DNA from: an uncultured Eubacteriales bacterium
GTDB lineage: Bacteria > Bacillota > Clostridia > Oscillospirales > UMGS1783
DNA length: 64,000 nucleotides
NCBI GenBank assembly: GCA_934456365.1
Contig: CAKSHC010000007.1
Coordinates: 1 to 64,000 of the forward strand
Reading direction: 5' to 3'
Positions within the stretch are counted from its first letter, which is position 1. Every line of letters begins with the position of its first letter. Shown here piece by piece: positions 43,408-54,533 of this stretch. Under the pieces are notes generated by a model. It saw nothing but the letters and a program-made list of their open reading frames with translations, ran no database searches and had not been told where the DNA came from. The position numbers were made by a program, and so were the translations under genes.

Positions 43408-44157
43408 TTACACCAGTTTGACAAGCACAGCCGCCGCCATGCCTAAAATCATGCTGCCAGCCACCGAAAAGCTCTCCACCCAGGCGCATTTTTTGTGCGA
43501 AGCGATCCAGAGGAAGAGCGCCATCGCCCCGGCCGATACCGCCGCCACGAAAAGCGGAAGCCAGCTGCCGCGGAAGGTGAAAAGCCCCTGCCCCGACACG
43601 AAGGAGCCGATGTAGCTTCCGATGTAGGCGCTGACCAGACCGATGAACATGGCCGTCATGGCCGAATCACCGAAGCCTCCGCCGGCGCCGCTCCCTTCCT
43701 TTGCGCCGAGCTTTTTGGTGTAGCGCTTATTGAAAAAGAGGGAAAGCACCATCCCCCAGATGATGCAGACGCTCATCAGAAGCGCGATGGTCACAAAGCC
43801 CTGCGCCGTCATTTCCGAGGCCGAAAGCGAGCTCATCCCCACCTGCTCGGCCGCCGCCTGCGCCACCTGGGTCTCGTAGTGCAGCGCTCCGATCACCGAA
43901 AGACGCAGCCACGGCCAGGGGATGCCCAGGCTCCCCGAAAGGGCGATCACCCCCAAAAGGATGCCGATGCTGGGCAGCACCGAAAAGGTGGCGCTGGACA
44001 CGATCACCCGCTTCATCTTGCCGGGATCGATCCCGCAGGCCTTCCCGGCACGCCAGGCGCGCACCAGAAACACCACGCACACCGCCGCCACAAAGGCCAC
44101 GATGCCGCCGCAGATCAGAAAAAGAGTCGGACTGTTGAGAGCGGTCAGAATGGACAT
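43408..44157 (-). CDS. DUF5058 family membrane protein
   Basis: A 249-residue integral membrane protein with about six helices. It begins NSPTLFLICGGIVAFVAAVCVV and carries a loop VSSATFSVLPSIGILLGV typical of DUF5058. The function is unknown. ATG 44157 follows AAAGGAG; the longer frame reads through non-conserved sequence. It is followed at 13 bp by the partner membrane gene and then the M20 peptidase, suggesting uptake or export of an amide or peptide substrate (inference). Confidence 0.82.
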   Translation of the reverse strand: MSILTALNSPTLFLICGGIVAFVAAVCVVFLVRAWRAGKACGIDPGKMKRVIVSSATFSVLPSIGILLGVIALSGSLGIPWPWLRLSVIGALHYETQVAQAAAEQVGMSSLSASEMTAQGFVTIALLMSVCIIWGMVLSLFFNKRYTKKLGAKEGSGAGGGFGDSAMTAMFIGLVSAYIGSYIGSFVSGQGLFTFRGSWLPLFVAAVSAGAMALFLWIASHKKCAWVESFSVAGSMILGMAAAVLVKLV

Positions 44158-44221
44158 ATAAATTCTCCTTTGCGAAAGGGGAGGGCACAGAGCCCGTCCC
44201 CGAATTTTTGAGCAAGAAACG

Positions 44222-44713
44222 TTACAGAATCCAGTTCTTTTCGCGAAGCGCCTCGCGGACTGCGGCGGGATTTTCTGCGCGCATCCAAAATTCCCGGTCG
44301 TCTTTCGTGGAAATCTCGAGGCGATACTCGTCAAAGCGGATCCCGGCAATCTCCGATAAAGGAATTTCCGCGCAATAGCGAAACTTTCCCTCCAGACAGG
44401 CAACCACAATGCCGCGGTCGGTGAAGTAGATGCGCCCGCTTCGCACCCGGTCGGCCCCCTCAAAATTGCCGATGATTTTCAGGAAAATCGGCCCCGGGAT
44501 CCGGGCTTCGATTTTGGCGTAGCGCGCTTCCTCCCGCCGCATCAGCAGAAGGAGGACGCCGTATAAAGCCCCTGTGGCGAAAAGAAAAATCACCAGCGAG
44601 AGAAGAAGATCGCCCGAGCCGACGAGTAGCAGCGTTGCGAGATAGGAAGCGCCGCCGCAGACCGCGCCGAAAAAGACACTGAGCCATCCAAGGGCTTGCC
44701 GATGCTGCTGCAT
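44222..44713 (-). CDS. Membrane protein with a C-terminal PH/GRAM-like domain
   Basis: A 163-residue protein: two transmembrane helices (about 8-32 and 38-58) followed by a cytosolic domain from about 75 with strand pattern GRIYFTDRGIVVAC and IPLSEIAGIRFDEYRLEI, resembling the PH/GRAM fold. No function known. AAAGGAGGGTCT precedes the start. No room exists for a promoter after the upstream terminator, so it depends on read-through or is the head of the DUF5058 unit from an unseen promoter. Confidence 0.7.
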   Translation of the reverse strand: MQQHRQALGWLSVFFGAVCGGASYLATLLLVGSGDLLLSLVIFLFATGALYGVLLLLMRREEARYAKIEARIPGPIFLKIIGNFEGADRVRSGRIYFTDRGIVVACLEGKFRYCAEIPLSEIAGIRFDEYRLEISTKDDREFWMRAENPAAVREALREKNWIL

Positions 44714-44728
44714 AGACCCTCCTTTTGC

Positions 44729-44763
44729 AAAAAAGGGGCACTTCTCCGGAAGTGCCCCCTTTG
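44729..44763 (-). terminator. Terminator after the FAD oxidoreductase gene
   Basis: On minus, GGGGCACTTC pairs with GAAGTGCCCC, followed by six T residues. Confidence 0.88.
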
Positions 44764-44772
44764 GCTTTGGAT

Positions 44773-46143
44773 TTACGCTTCTTTGAGGATGTTGCGGGCC
44801 ACGTAAACGCCGCTGGCCGAGGCGTGGGAGAGGGAATGGGTCACGCCGCTTCCGTCGCCGATCACATACAGGCCGCGATGATTCGTCTGCAGGGTTTCGT
44901 CCAGGGCAACCTCCATGTTGTAGAACTTGACCTCCACCCCGTAGAGAAGGGTGTCGTCGTTGGCGGTGCCGGGCGCGATCTTATCGAGCGCGTAGATCAT
45001 TTCGATGATCCCGTCGAGGATGCGCTTGGGGATCACAAGGCTCAGATCGCCGGGCGTGGCGGTGAGCGTGGGGGTGACGAAGTTTTCCCGGATGCGGGAA
45101 ACGGTGCTGCGCCGCCCGCGCACGAGGTCGCCGAAGCGCTGGATCATCACCCCGCCGCCGAGCATGTTCGAAAGGCGGGCGATGCTTTCGCCGTAGCCGT
45201 TGCTGTCTTTGAAGGGCTCGGAAAAATGCTTGCCCACCAGCAGGGCGAAATTGGTATTTTCGGTGTGCTTGGCGGGATCCTCGTAGGAATGCCCGTTGAC
45301 CGTCACGATCCCGTTGGTGTTTTCGGTCACCACCGCGCCGTGGGGGTTCATGCAGAAGGTGCGTACCAGATCCTCGAACTTCTCGGTGCGGTAAACGATC
45401 TTGCTTTCATACAGCTCGTCGGTCAGCTCGGAGAAAACCTCGGCCGGCAGCTCGACCCGCACCCCGATGTCCACCCGGTTGGAGCGGGTGGGGATCTCGA
45501 GATCGGAGCAAACCTTCTCCATCCACTTGCTGCCCGAGCGCCCGACCGACACGATGCAGTCGCGGCAGGTGAAGCTCTTGTCGTCGGTCACCACCCGGTA
45601 GCCGCCCTCGATCTTCTCGAGGCTGCGCACCGCAGTGCGGAAGAAGAAATCGGCCTTGTCGGAAAGCTCGGCGTAGAGATTGGAAAGCACCACATAATTG
45701 ATGTCGGTCCCGAGGTGGCGCACCTTAGCGTCGAGCAGGTGCAGCCCGTTTTCCAGGCATTTCTTTTTGATGTGGGTGTTGGCCGTGGAGTAAAGGCGGG
45801 TGCCCTCGCCGCCGTAGGCCAGGTTGATCTCGTCCACATACTTCATCAGCTCGAGGGCTTCTTCCTTGCCGATGTATTCATAAAGGGTGCCGCCGAACTG
45901 GTTGGTGATGTTGTATTTTCCGTCGGAGAAGGCGCCCGCGCCGCCGAAGCCGCTCATGATGGCGCAGGTGGCGCAGTTCTGGCAGGTGCGGATCTTTTTC
46001 CCGTCGATCGGGCAGTGCCGCTTTTCCAGAGGCGCTCCCGCCTCCATCACGGCAATTTTCAGGCCTTTTCCGGCGCGCGTGAGCTCAAAGGCGGAAAAGA
46101 TGCCGCCCGGACCGGCGCCCACGATGATCACATCATAATCCAT
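44773..46143 (-). CDS. NAD(P)/FAD-dependent oxidoreductase (COG2509-like)
   Basis: A 456-residue flavoprotein. The N-terminal Rossmann motif is DVIIVGAGPGGIFSAFEL. A conserved Cys cluster CQNCATCAIMSGFGGAGAFSDGK follows near residue 75, and the C-terminal FAD motif is GLYVIGDGSGVTHSLSHASASG. This uncharacterised family is widespread in Clostridia. ATG 46143 is chosen for GGGAGG upstream. Its promoter and a leader hairpin lie in the interval divergent from gap. Confidence 0.9.
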   Translation of the reverse strand: MDYDVIIVGAGPGGIFSAFELTRAGKGLKIAVMEAGAPLEKRHCPIDGKKIRTCQNCATCAIMSGFGGAGAFSDGKYNITNQFGGTLYEYIGKEEALELMKYVDEINLAYGGEGTRLYSTANTHIKKKCLENGLHLLDAKVRHLGTDINYVVLSNLYAELSDKADFFFRTAVRSLEKIEGGYRVVTDDKSFTCRDCIVSVGRSGSKWMEKVCSDLEIPTRSNRVDIGVRVELPAEVFSELTDELYESKIVYRTEKFEDLVRTFCMNPHGAVVTENTNGIVTVNGHSYEDPAKHTENTNFALLVGKHFSEPFKDSNGYGESIARLSNMLGGGVMIQRFGDLVRGRRSTVSRIRENFVTPTLTATPGDLSLVIPKRILDGIIEMIYALDKIAPGTANDDTLLYGVEVKFYNMEVALDETLQTNHRGLYVIGDGSGVTHSLSHASASGVYVARNILKEA

Positions 46144-46161
46144 TCGGAAGCCTCCCCAAAC

Positions 46162-46181
46162 AAAAAATGCCCCTGCGGGGC
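46162..46181 (-). promoter_or_regulatory. Leader hairpin with T run before the FAD oxidoreductase gene
   Basis: On minus, GCCCC-GCA-GGGGC followed by ATTTTTTG lies between the promoter and the ribosome binding site, about 15-35 bases into the transcript. Confidence 0.65.
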
Positions 46182-46196
46182 AGAATATCCTTTGAT

Positions 46197-46225
46197 AGTA
46201 TACCATGCGGGGGGGCGATTGTCAA
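46197..46225 (-). promoter_or_regulatory. Promoter of the FAD oxidoreductase gene
   Basis: On minus, TTGACA (46220-46225), 17 bases, TATACT (46197-46202). Confidence 0.88.
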
Positions 46226-46249
46226 GCAAGTGAAATGCGCAAAAAATGG

Positions 46250-46278
46250 TTGCGCCGGGCGGAAAAACGTGGTATAAT
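46250..46278 (+). promoter_or_regulatory. gap promoter
   Basis: TTGCGC at 46250-46255, 17 bases, TATAAT at 46273-46278. Confidence 0.8.
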
Positions 46279-46323
46279 TCTAAAGGTTTAGAAAAAACTG
46301 TATATTATAGGAGGAAAAGGATT

Positions 46324-47352
46324 ATGTCTGTTAAGGTTGCAATCAACGGATTCGGAAGAATCGGCCGCTTGGCTTTCCGTCAGATGTTCGGCGCGGAAGG
46401 GTATGAAGTGGTCGCCATCAACGATCTGACCAGCCCGGCGATGCTGGCGCATCTGCTCAAATACGATACGGCGCAGGGCTCTTATCTCGGCTACATCGGT
46501 GAGAATAAGCACACTGTCGAAGCCACTGAGGATTCCATCGTTGTCGATGGCAAGGAGATCAAAATCTATGCCTGCAAAGACGCCAAGGATTGCCCCTGGG
46601 GCAAGATCGGCGTGGATGTGGTGCTCGAGTGCACCGGCTTCTATTGCTCCAAGGAGAAATCCATGGCGCATATCGAAGCGGGCGCCAAGAAGGTCGTGAT
46701 CTCCGCTCCGGCCGGCAGCGACCTGAAAACCATCGTGTTCAGCGTCAATGAGAAAACTCTGACCAAAGAGGATCAGATCATCTCCGCCGCTTCCTGCACC
46801 ACCAACTGCCTCGCTCCCATGGCGCAGGCGCTCAATGGATATGCTCCCATCCAGTCCGGTATCATGACCACCGTTCATGCCTATACCGGCGACCAGATGG
46901 TGCTCGACGGGCCGCATCGCAAGGGCGATCTTCGCCGTGCCCGCGCCGCCGCGCAGAACATCGTGCCCAACTCCACCGGCGCCGCCAAGGCCATTGGCCT
47001 GGTCATCCCCGAGCTCAACGGCAAGCTGATCGGCTCGGCTCAGCGCGTGCCGACCTGCACCGGCTCCACCACCATTCTCGTGGCCGTTGTCAAGGGTAAG
47101 GACATCACCAAAGAAGGCATCAACGCCGCGATGAAGGCCGCCGCCAACGAGAGCTTCGGCTACAACGAGGAGCCCATCGTTTCTTCCGACGTGATCGGTA
47201 TGCGCTACGGCTCCCTCTTCGACGCGACCCAGACCATGGTCGCCAAGATCGATGAGGACACCTATCAGGTTCAGGTCGTCTCCTGGTATGACAACGAAAA
47301 CAGCTATACCAGCCAGATGGTCCGCACCATCAAGTATTTCGCCGAGATCTGA
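46324..47352 (+). CDS. gap: Glyceraldehyde-3-phosphate dehydrogenase
   Basis: Glycolytic oxidation of glyceraldehyde-3-phosphate with NAD. NAD site [15 protein letters not shown], catalytic Cys in [12 protein letters not shown], His in TVHAYTGDQ, and the conserved C-terminal [13 protein letters not shown]. The 342-residue length is normal. TAGGAGGAAAAGG precedes ATG 46324. It is monocistronic: its own promoter and terminator, with no pgk or tpi beside it. pgi (57 kb) and apgM (14.5 kb) are the other glycolytic genes in the window. Confidence 0.98.
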   Translation: MSVKVAINGFGRIGRLAFRQMFGAEGYEVVAINDLTSPAMLAHLLKYDTAQGSYLGYIGENKHTVEATEDSIVVDGKEIKIYACKDAKDCPWGKIGVDVVLECTGFYCSKEKSMAHIEAGAKKVVISAPAGSDLKTIVFSVNEKTLTKEDQIISAASCTTNCLAPMAQALNGYAPIQSGIMTTVHAYTGDQMVLDGPHRKGDLRRARAAAQNIVPNSTGAAKAIGLVIPELNGKLIGSAQRVPTCTGSTTILVAVVKGKDITKEGINAAMKAAANESFGYNEEPIVSSDVIGMRYGSLFDATQTMVAKIDEDTYQVQVVSWYDNENSYTSQMVRTIKYFAEI

Positions 47353-47365
47353 GCTTTTGCCCCAT

Positions 47366-47397
47366 CAAAAAAGAGCCGCTGTTGCGGCTCTTTTTTT
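47366..47397 (+). terminator. Terminator after gap
   Basis: AAAGAGCCGC pairs with GCGGCTCTTT around TGTT, followed by a T run. It also faces the convergent YbaK/EbsC gene. Confidence 0.9.
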
Positions 47398-47411
47398 GTT
47401 TGGAAGCGGGA

Positions 47412-47882
47412 TTATTCCGGATCGGCGGCCACGTCGACCCACCCCTCGGCCCGGGAGGCCTGCTCCAGCTCGGGCAGGGAAAGCTCGATGGCCGAATTGA
47501 CGGAGCCGCAGGCGGGAAACACGGTGTCGTACCGCTGCAGCGATCGGTCGAGAAACACACGCACCCCCTCCGGCAGCCCGAAGGGGCAAACTCCGCCCAC
47601 CGGGTGGGAGGTCAGCGCCTCCACCTGCTCGAAGGGGATCATCCGCGCCTTTTTCCCGAATTGCACTTTATATTTATGATTATCGATGCGGGAGAGGCCC
47701 GAAACCACGATCAGAATGGGCGCGTCGTCCAGCAGGAGAGAAACCGTTTTGGCGATCCGGTCCGGCTCGGTGTGCAGCGCGTGGGCGGCTTCGGCTACTG
47801 TGGCCGAGCGCTCGGGCAGCACTAAAATTCTCTGCTCCAGTCCATATTGCGCCAGATCGCGGCGCACTCCTTCCAGGCTCAT
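47412..47882 (-). CDS. YbaK/EbsC-family aminoacyl-tRNA deacylase
   Basis: A 156-residue single-domain editing enzyme. It has EAAHALHTEPDRIAKTVSLLLDD with the conserved Lys, the GGVCPFGLPEGVRVFLD loop, and an acidic C-terminus. It is a different subfamily from the YbaK after secA, nearer to EbsC/YeaK-type proteins that clear mischarged tRNA. It overlaps the rrf2 gene by 4 bp and is the last gene of the cysK operon, so a link to cysteine/serine mischarging is plausible. Confidence 0.88.
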   Translation of the reverse strand: MSLEGVRRDLAQYGLEQRILVLPERSATVAEAAHALHTEPDRIAKTVSLLLDDAPILIVVSGLSRIDNHKYKVQFGKKARMIPFEQVEALTSHPVGGVCPFGLPEGVRVFLDRSLQRYDTVFPACGSVNSAIELSLPELEQASRAEGWVDVAADPE

Positions 47883-48289
47883 GGCGTTTGCTCCTTTTTT
47901 ATCAGATCGGCAACGGTCACTCCGTCGAAAAATTCTTCCGTCATCTTGCGGTAGCGCTCCCAGAGCGGGAGGGTGCGGCAGTCGGCGGCGCGCGGACAGG
48001 GATTTTCCCCGCAGCTCAGACAGGCCACCGGCGAGAGCGTGCCCTCGGTTAAGCGCAAAACGTCGCCCACCCGGATCTCATGGGCCGGCCGGCAAAGGCG
48101 GTAGCCCCCGCCCTTGCCGTGCGTGCCCTCGATCAGCCCGGCGCGGGTCAGCTCGGGAAGAATGCGCTCAATGTATTTGAGGGAAATTTCCTGCCGGGAG
48201 GCAACCTCCCGCATGGGGATCCGCTCGCCCTCGTGCTCGGCAAGGTCGGTCAGCACCCGCAGGGCATAGCGCCCTCTGGTCGAAATCAT
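47879..48289 (-). CDS. Rrf2-family transcriptional regulator (CymR/IscR-like)
   Basis: A 136-residue winged-helix regulator: MISTRGRYALRVLTDLAEHE, REVASRQEISLKYIERILP, and the wing GKGGGYRLCRPAHEI. Unlike CymR it keeps a Cys set (ACLSCGENPCPRAADC), so it may carry an Fe-S cluster as IscR does. AAGGAGC precedes ATG 48289. It is 10 bp after cysK; in Bacillus CysK is the co-repressor of CymR, which makes control of its own operon likely. Confidence 0.92.
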   Translation of the reverse strand: MISTRGRYALRVLTDLAEHEGERIPMREVASRQEISLKYIERILPELTRAGLIEGTHGKGGGYRLCRPAHEIRVGDVLRLTEGTLSPVACLSCGENPCPRAADCRTLPLWERYRKMTEEFFDGVTVADLIKKEQTP

Positions 48290-48299
48290 GCGGCGCTCC

Positions 48300-49232
48300 T
48301 TATTCGGCGAAAAGCGCCGTGGAGAGGTAGCGGTCGCCGGTGTCGGGCAGCAAAACGACCACGTTTTTCCCCGCGTTTTCCGGCCGCGCCGCCACCGAAA
48401 GGGCCGCATGAAGAGCCGCGCCGGAGGAGATTCCGGCCAAGAACCCCTCCCGGTGCCCGAGCTCCCGCCCGGTCGCAAAGGCGTCTTCGTCTTTTACGGG
48501 GATGATCTCGTCGTAGATCCCGGTGTCCAGAACCTCCGGCACAAACCCGGCGCCGATTCCCTGGATCTTATGCGAACCGGCGTGGCCCTCGCTCAAAACC
48601 GGCGAACCGGCCGGCTCCACGGCGACGACCTTCACCCCGGGGTTTTTCTCCTTCAGAAAGCGGCCGACGCCGGTCACGGTGCCGCCGGTGCCCACCCCGG
48701 CCACGAAAACATCCACCTTCCCGTCCAGATCCTCCCAGATCTCCGGGCCGGTCGTTTCATAATGCGCCTGCGGGTTGGCCGGGTTGACAAACTGCCCCGG
48801 AATAAAGGCGCCCGGGATCGTTTTGGCCAGCTCGTCGGCCTTCTCGATCGCGCCCTTCATGCCGCGCGAACCCTCGGTCAGAACAAGCTCGGCGCCGTAG
48901 GCTTTCATCAGCTGGCGCCGCTCCACGCTCATGGTCTCCGGCATCACGATGATGCAGCGATACCCCCGGGCTGCCGCCACGGAGCAGAGCCCGATGCCCG
49001 TGTTGCCGCTCGTCGGCTCGATGATGACCGAGTCCTTGGCCAGAACGCCGCGCTTTTCGGCGTCGTCGAGCATGGCGCGGGCCACCCGGTCCTTCACCGA
49101 GCCCGCGGGATTGAAGGCTTCCAGCTTGGCATAAATCTTCGCGCAGAGCCCATGCTCCTTTTCCAGATGGGTCAGCTCCAGCAGGGGGGTGCGGCCGATC
49201 AGCTGATCGGCCGAGGTGTAGACATGAGACAT
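48300..49232 (-). CDS. cysK: Cysteine synthase A (O-acetylserine sulfhydrylase)
   Basis: A PLP enzyme that makes cysteine from O-acetylserine and sulfide. PLP Lys lies in NPAGSVKDR, the substrate loop is TSGNTGIG, the phosphate loop GTGGTVTG, and the C-terminal [11 protein letters not shown] is present. The 310-residue length is normal. GAAAGGAGC precedes the start. First gene of a cysK-rrf2-ybaK operon with a consensus promoter. A large plus-strand frame crossing this gene is a shadow. Confidence 0.97.
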   Translation of the reverse strand: MSHVYTSADQLIGRTPLLELTHLEKEHGLCAKIYAKLEAFNPAGSVKDRVARAMLDDAEKRGVLAKDSVIIEPTSGNTGIGLCSVAAARGYRCIIVMPETMSVERRQLMKAYGAELVLTEGSRGMKGAIEKADELAKTIPGAFIPGQFVNPANPQAHYETTGPEIWEDLDGKVDVFVAGVGTGGTVTGVGRFLKEKNPGVKVVAVEPAGSPVLSEGHAGSHKIQGIGAGFVPEVLDTGIYDEIIPVKDEDAFATGRELGHREGFLAGISSGAALHAALSVAARPENAGKNVVVLLPDTGDRYLSTALFAE

Positions 49233-49249
49233 GATTTCCAGCTCCTTTC

Positions 49250-49278
49250 AATTACCTACCTTTTTGGTTGGTTGAATT
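49250..49278. promoter_or_regulatory. Putative Rrf2-type operator at the cysK promoter
   Basis: AATTACCTACC and GGTTGGTTGAATT flank TTTTT as an imperfect inverted repeat just downstream of the -10 box, where Rrf2 repressors bind. The operator protein is inferred to be the one encoded two genes downstream. Confidence 0.5.
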
Positions 49279-49304
49279 ATAGCACCGGATCCGGTCTCTG
49301 TCAA
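49276..49304 (-). promoter_or_regulatory. cysK promoter
   Basis: On minus, TTGACA (49299-49304), 17 bases, TATAAT (49276-49281): full consensus. Confidence 0.92.
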
Positions 49305-49655
49305 GAGCTTTTCGGAACTTTTTTGAGGAGACAAGAGGGGAATAAGGAGGAAACGAGGAAGGCCGTCTTTCGGCTCCGGTTTGCAGCCTCAATGTTTAAG
49401 TCGGGCGGCTCGGCTGACACCGCAGACGCGGCCGAAGGGGACGCATCTGGATGCTTACAAAGGAAGCAGGTTTTTCGGCCGGTATTTCTCCCCCTTCACC
49501 CCGCTTTCGCCGAAGGGGAGCTTCCGGTTTTCGGGCGGTCGGCCGAGGCTGACGACCCTTTCAATTTTCTTCTTGACGGAGGCGGGGCTTTGCGGCTAAT
49601 CTATATTTATAGAATATTTCCCGATTTGAAATCGGTCAGGAGAGGAGATGGCCCG
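49305..49655. other. Gene-poor interval between cysK and the GNAT gene
   Basis: About 350 bases without a supportable gene. Short frames exist on both strands, but none has a ribosome binding site or recognisable similarity. The right end holds a promoter. The middle (about 49370-49560) is GC-rich with several CGGCCGA-type short repeats and may be decayed sequence. Confidence 0.5.
49573..49602 (+). promoter_or_regulatory. Possible promoter of the GNAT gene
   Basis: TTGACG at 49573-49578, 18 bases, TAATCT at 49597-49602. Confidence 0.5.
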
Positions 49656-50267
49656 GTGGAAAGGCAAAGCGAGTGGGAGCGGAACGAGACAACCGCATCG
49701 GCGGCGGGAAAAGCCGAGGAGCCTCCGATCGGTGAGGCACAGCTTTTGAAGCGGGGGAAAAGCGAGGCGAGAGGCGTTCGGATTGTGCCGGCGCGGGAGG
49801 AAGACCTGTCGGAAATCGCGGAAATTTATGCTCATGCGCGCCGGGAAATGATCCGGCAGGGGAACCCGGGACAATGGGGGGATTCCTATCCTTCAAGTGC
49901 TCTGACGCGGGAGGATTGGGAGACCGGACGCCTGTATGTCGTGCGGGACGAGGATGGGCTCTGCGCGGTTTTTGTTTTTTCGATCGGGGAGGAGCCGACC
50001 TACCGACACATAGAGGCGGGAGACTGGCTTTCCGACGCGCCCTACGGCACGCTGCATCGGGTGGCGAGCGCGGGGCGGCGGAGGGGCGTTTTCCCGCTTA
50101 TGGTGGAATTTTGCGCCCAAAGGATCGGGCATTTGCGCATCGACACCCACGCGGACAATGCCCGGATGCGGCGGCTGATCGTCCGGGCAGGGTTTCGGGA
50201 ATGCGGAATCATTCGGGTGCGCGGCGGCGCGCCGCGGATCGCTTACGAACGTTTGTCGGAAAATTGA
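49656..50267 (+). CDS. GNAT family N-acetyltransferase
   Basis: The GNAT domain starts near residue 35 (VRIVPAREEDLSEIAEIYAH) and continues with GRLYVVRDEDGLCAVFVFS, LHRVASAGRRRGVFPLMVEF as the acetyl-CoA loop region, and LRIDTHADNARMRRLIVRAGF with the C-terminal signature. GTG 49656 is chosen for the purine-rich AGGAGAGGAG upstream; TTG 49746 is an alternative that removes about 30 poorly structured residues. The substrate is unknown. No terminator separates it from the beta-galactosidase, so they may be co-transcribed. Confidence 0.8.
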   Translation: MERQSEWERNETTASAAGKAEEPPIGEAQLLKRGKSEARGVRIVPAREEDLSEIAEIYAHARREMIRQGNPGQWGDSYPSSALTREDWETGRLYVVRDEDGLCAVFVFSIGEEPTYRHIEAGDWLSDAPYGTLHRVASAGRRRGVFPLMVEFCAQRIGHLRIDTHADNARMRRLIVRAGFRECGIIRVRGGAPRIAYERLSEN

Positions 50268-53219
<2,952 letters not shown>

Positions 53220-53227
53220 AAAAAGGA

Positions 53228-53254
53228 GGGGCTTTCGCTTGTCGCGAAAGCCCC
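53228..53254. terminator. Terminator between the beta-galactosidase and lipoprotein genes
   Basis: GGGGCTTTCGC (53228-53238) pairs with GCGAAAGCCCC (53244-53254). The stronger T run is on the minus side, so it mainly serves the lipoprotein gene. Confidence 0.85.
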
Positions 53255-53261
53255 TTTCGGA

Positions 53262-54398
53262 TCACCAGCCCAGTTTTTCGGCGAGGAAGGCGGCGAGGGC
53301 TTCGCCGGCCTTTTTGTGCTTGGAAAGGATGGGGTGGGTCGAGCCGGCCCATTCGAGCTTGAAGGAGAAGACCTTGGAATCACCGGCGGCGGCGCGGTTT
53401 TTCACAGCCTGCTCGATGGCGGGGTAGGCGGTATCGTTCATCATGCCGACGGTGCCGATCAGGACGGCGTTGGGATAGAGCTCGCGCAGGCGGGCGAGGA
53501 AGGCCTCGTATTTTTCGCGGAAGATCTCTTCCTCGAAGGCGCCGGCGGCGATATAGGAGGCGTCGTTTGTGCCGAGGTTGACGACCACGGCGTCGACGGG
53601 GTGGGCGGCGAAGTCCCAGGGGTCGGTGTTGCGGTGGAAGAAATCGGTGCTTTCATAGATGAAGGGGATGGCGACCTGGTCGCCATCGGGGATATCGGTG
53701 CGGCAGTAGACGGTCCAGCCCGAGGCGGCGAAAACCGAGAAGTCGGCATTCAGGGCGCGGGCGGCGACAGCGGCATAGGTTTGCAGGCCGTCCTGCGTTT
53801 CGGGAGAATAGACGTCTGCCTCGCCGGCGGCGCGGGCGTTGGCAGAGCCGGCGGTGATGGAATCGCCGATGAATTCAATCGAGCGCTCGCGGGCGGCGGG
53901 AGGGGTGAGGAGGTAGCCCTCGGGGATTTCGAGGGGGCCGACGTAGACGACATTCATCTGGGCCTCGGTGAGCTTGACGAAGCGCAGGGTGTGCTCGCCG
54001 AAGGAGAGGTTTTGACAGAGGGTGACCCATTTTTCGCCGTCGGTGAGCTTGATTTTTTCGCCCTGCTCCTGCCCGTCGATCAGCACCTCGGCATAGGCAA
54101 ACTGCGAGGAGGAGAGACACTGGGGGGTGAGGAGGGCGCGGACCTCGCGGCCGACGAAGCGGATCTCGAAGCCGGAATCGGTCCAGGAAACGCCCCACTC
54201 GTCGGCGCGGCTGTTGTGGAAGGCGCGGCCGAGGAAGCGGGCGTTTTGAGAAGTGAGGCGGATGAGGCCTTCGGAATCGGGGTTGAAGGAGGCGTCTTCC
54301 AGCGGAGGGGGGACGGGGTCCGGCTGGGGCGCCTGGGCGCAGGAGGCCAGGGAGAGCAGGCAGAGGGCAAGCGCGAGGGCGCGGGCAAGCTTCTTCAT
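53262..54398 (-). CDS. SGNH-hydrolase lipoprotein, CE2 acetylesterase-like
   Basis: A 378-residue predicted lipoprotein: signal peptide with lipobox SLASC (Cys 20). An N-terminal beta domain (about 45-160, with FLGRAFHNSRADEW) is followed by the SGNH domain with FIGDSITAG (Ser), NLGTNDASY (Asn) and GSTHPILSKHKKAGEAL (His). The Asp usually two residues before the His is Ser, as in CE2 enzymes that use a Ser-His dyad. CE2 esterases remove acetyl groups from plant polysaccharides. AAGGAG precedes the start. Confidence 0.85.
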   Translation of the reverse strand: MKKLARALALALCLLSLASCAQAPQPDPVPPPLEDASFNPDSEGLIRLTSQNARFLGRAFHNSRADEWGVSWTDSGFEIRFVGREVRALLTPQCLSSSQFAYAEVLIDGQEQGEKIKLTDGEKWVTLCQNLSFGEHTLRFVKLTEAQMNVVYVGPLEIPEGYLLTPPAARERSIEFIGDSITAGSANARAAGEADVYSPETQDGLQTYAAVAARALNADFSVFAASGWTVYCRTDIPDGDQVAIPFIYESTDFFHRNTDPWDFAAHPVDAVVVNLGTNDASYIAAGAFEEEIFREKYEAFLARLRELYPNAVLIGTVGMMNDTAYPAIEQAVKNRAAAGDSKVFSFKLEWAGSTHPILSKHKKAGEALAAFLAEKLGW

Positions 54399-54430
54399 AT
54401 GAAAATCTCCTTACGGGCTTTGATGATTTG

Positions 54431-54460
54431 ATTATAGCGGGAAGAAAAGGCGGCTGTCAA
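54431..54460 (-). promoter_or_regulatory. Promoter of the SGNH lipoprotein gene
   Basis: On minus, TTGACA (54455-54460), 18 bases, TATAAT (54431-54436). Confidence 0.85.
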
Positions 54461-54467
54461 CGCTTGA

Positions 54468-54496
54468 TTGACAAGAGGTCGGAAATCTCTTATAAT
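54468..54496 (+). promoter_or_regulatory. trmB promoter
   Basis: TTGACA at 54468-54473, 17 bases, TATAAT at 54491-54496. Its -35 box is 7 bases from the -35 box of the divergent promoter. Confidence 0.9.
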
Positions 54497-54533
54497 GGGA
54501 GAAAAAGTGTTGAAAAACGGGAGGGAAAGCCCG

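Noticed and set aside
49205..49304. T-box or SAM riboswitch before cysK
   Set aside because: The leader from start site to ATG is about 40 bases, too short for either; a repressor site fits better.
48288..49655. Long plus-strand frame antisense to cysK and continuing into the GNAT gene
   Set aside because: Only the last 200 codons have GNAT motifs; the upstream part mirrors cysK.
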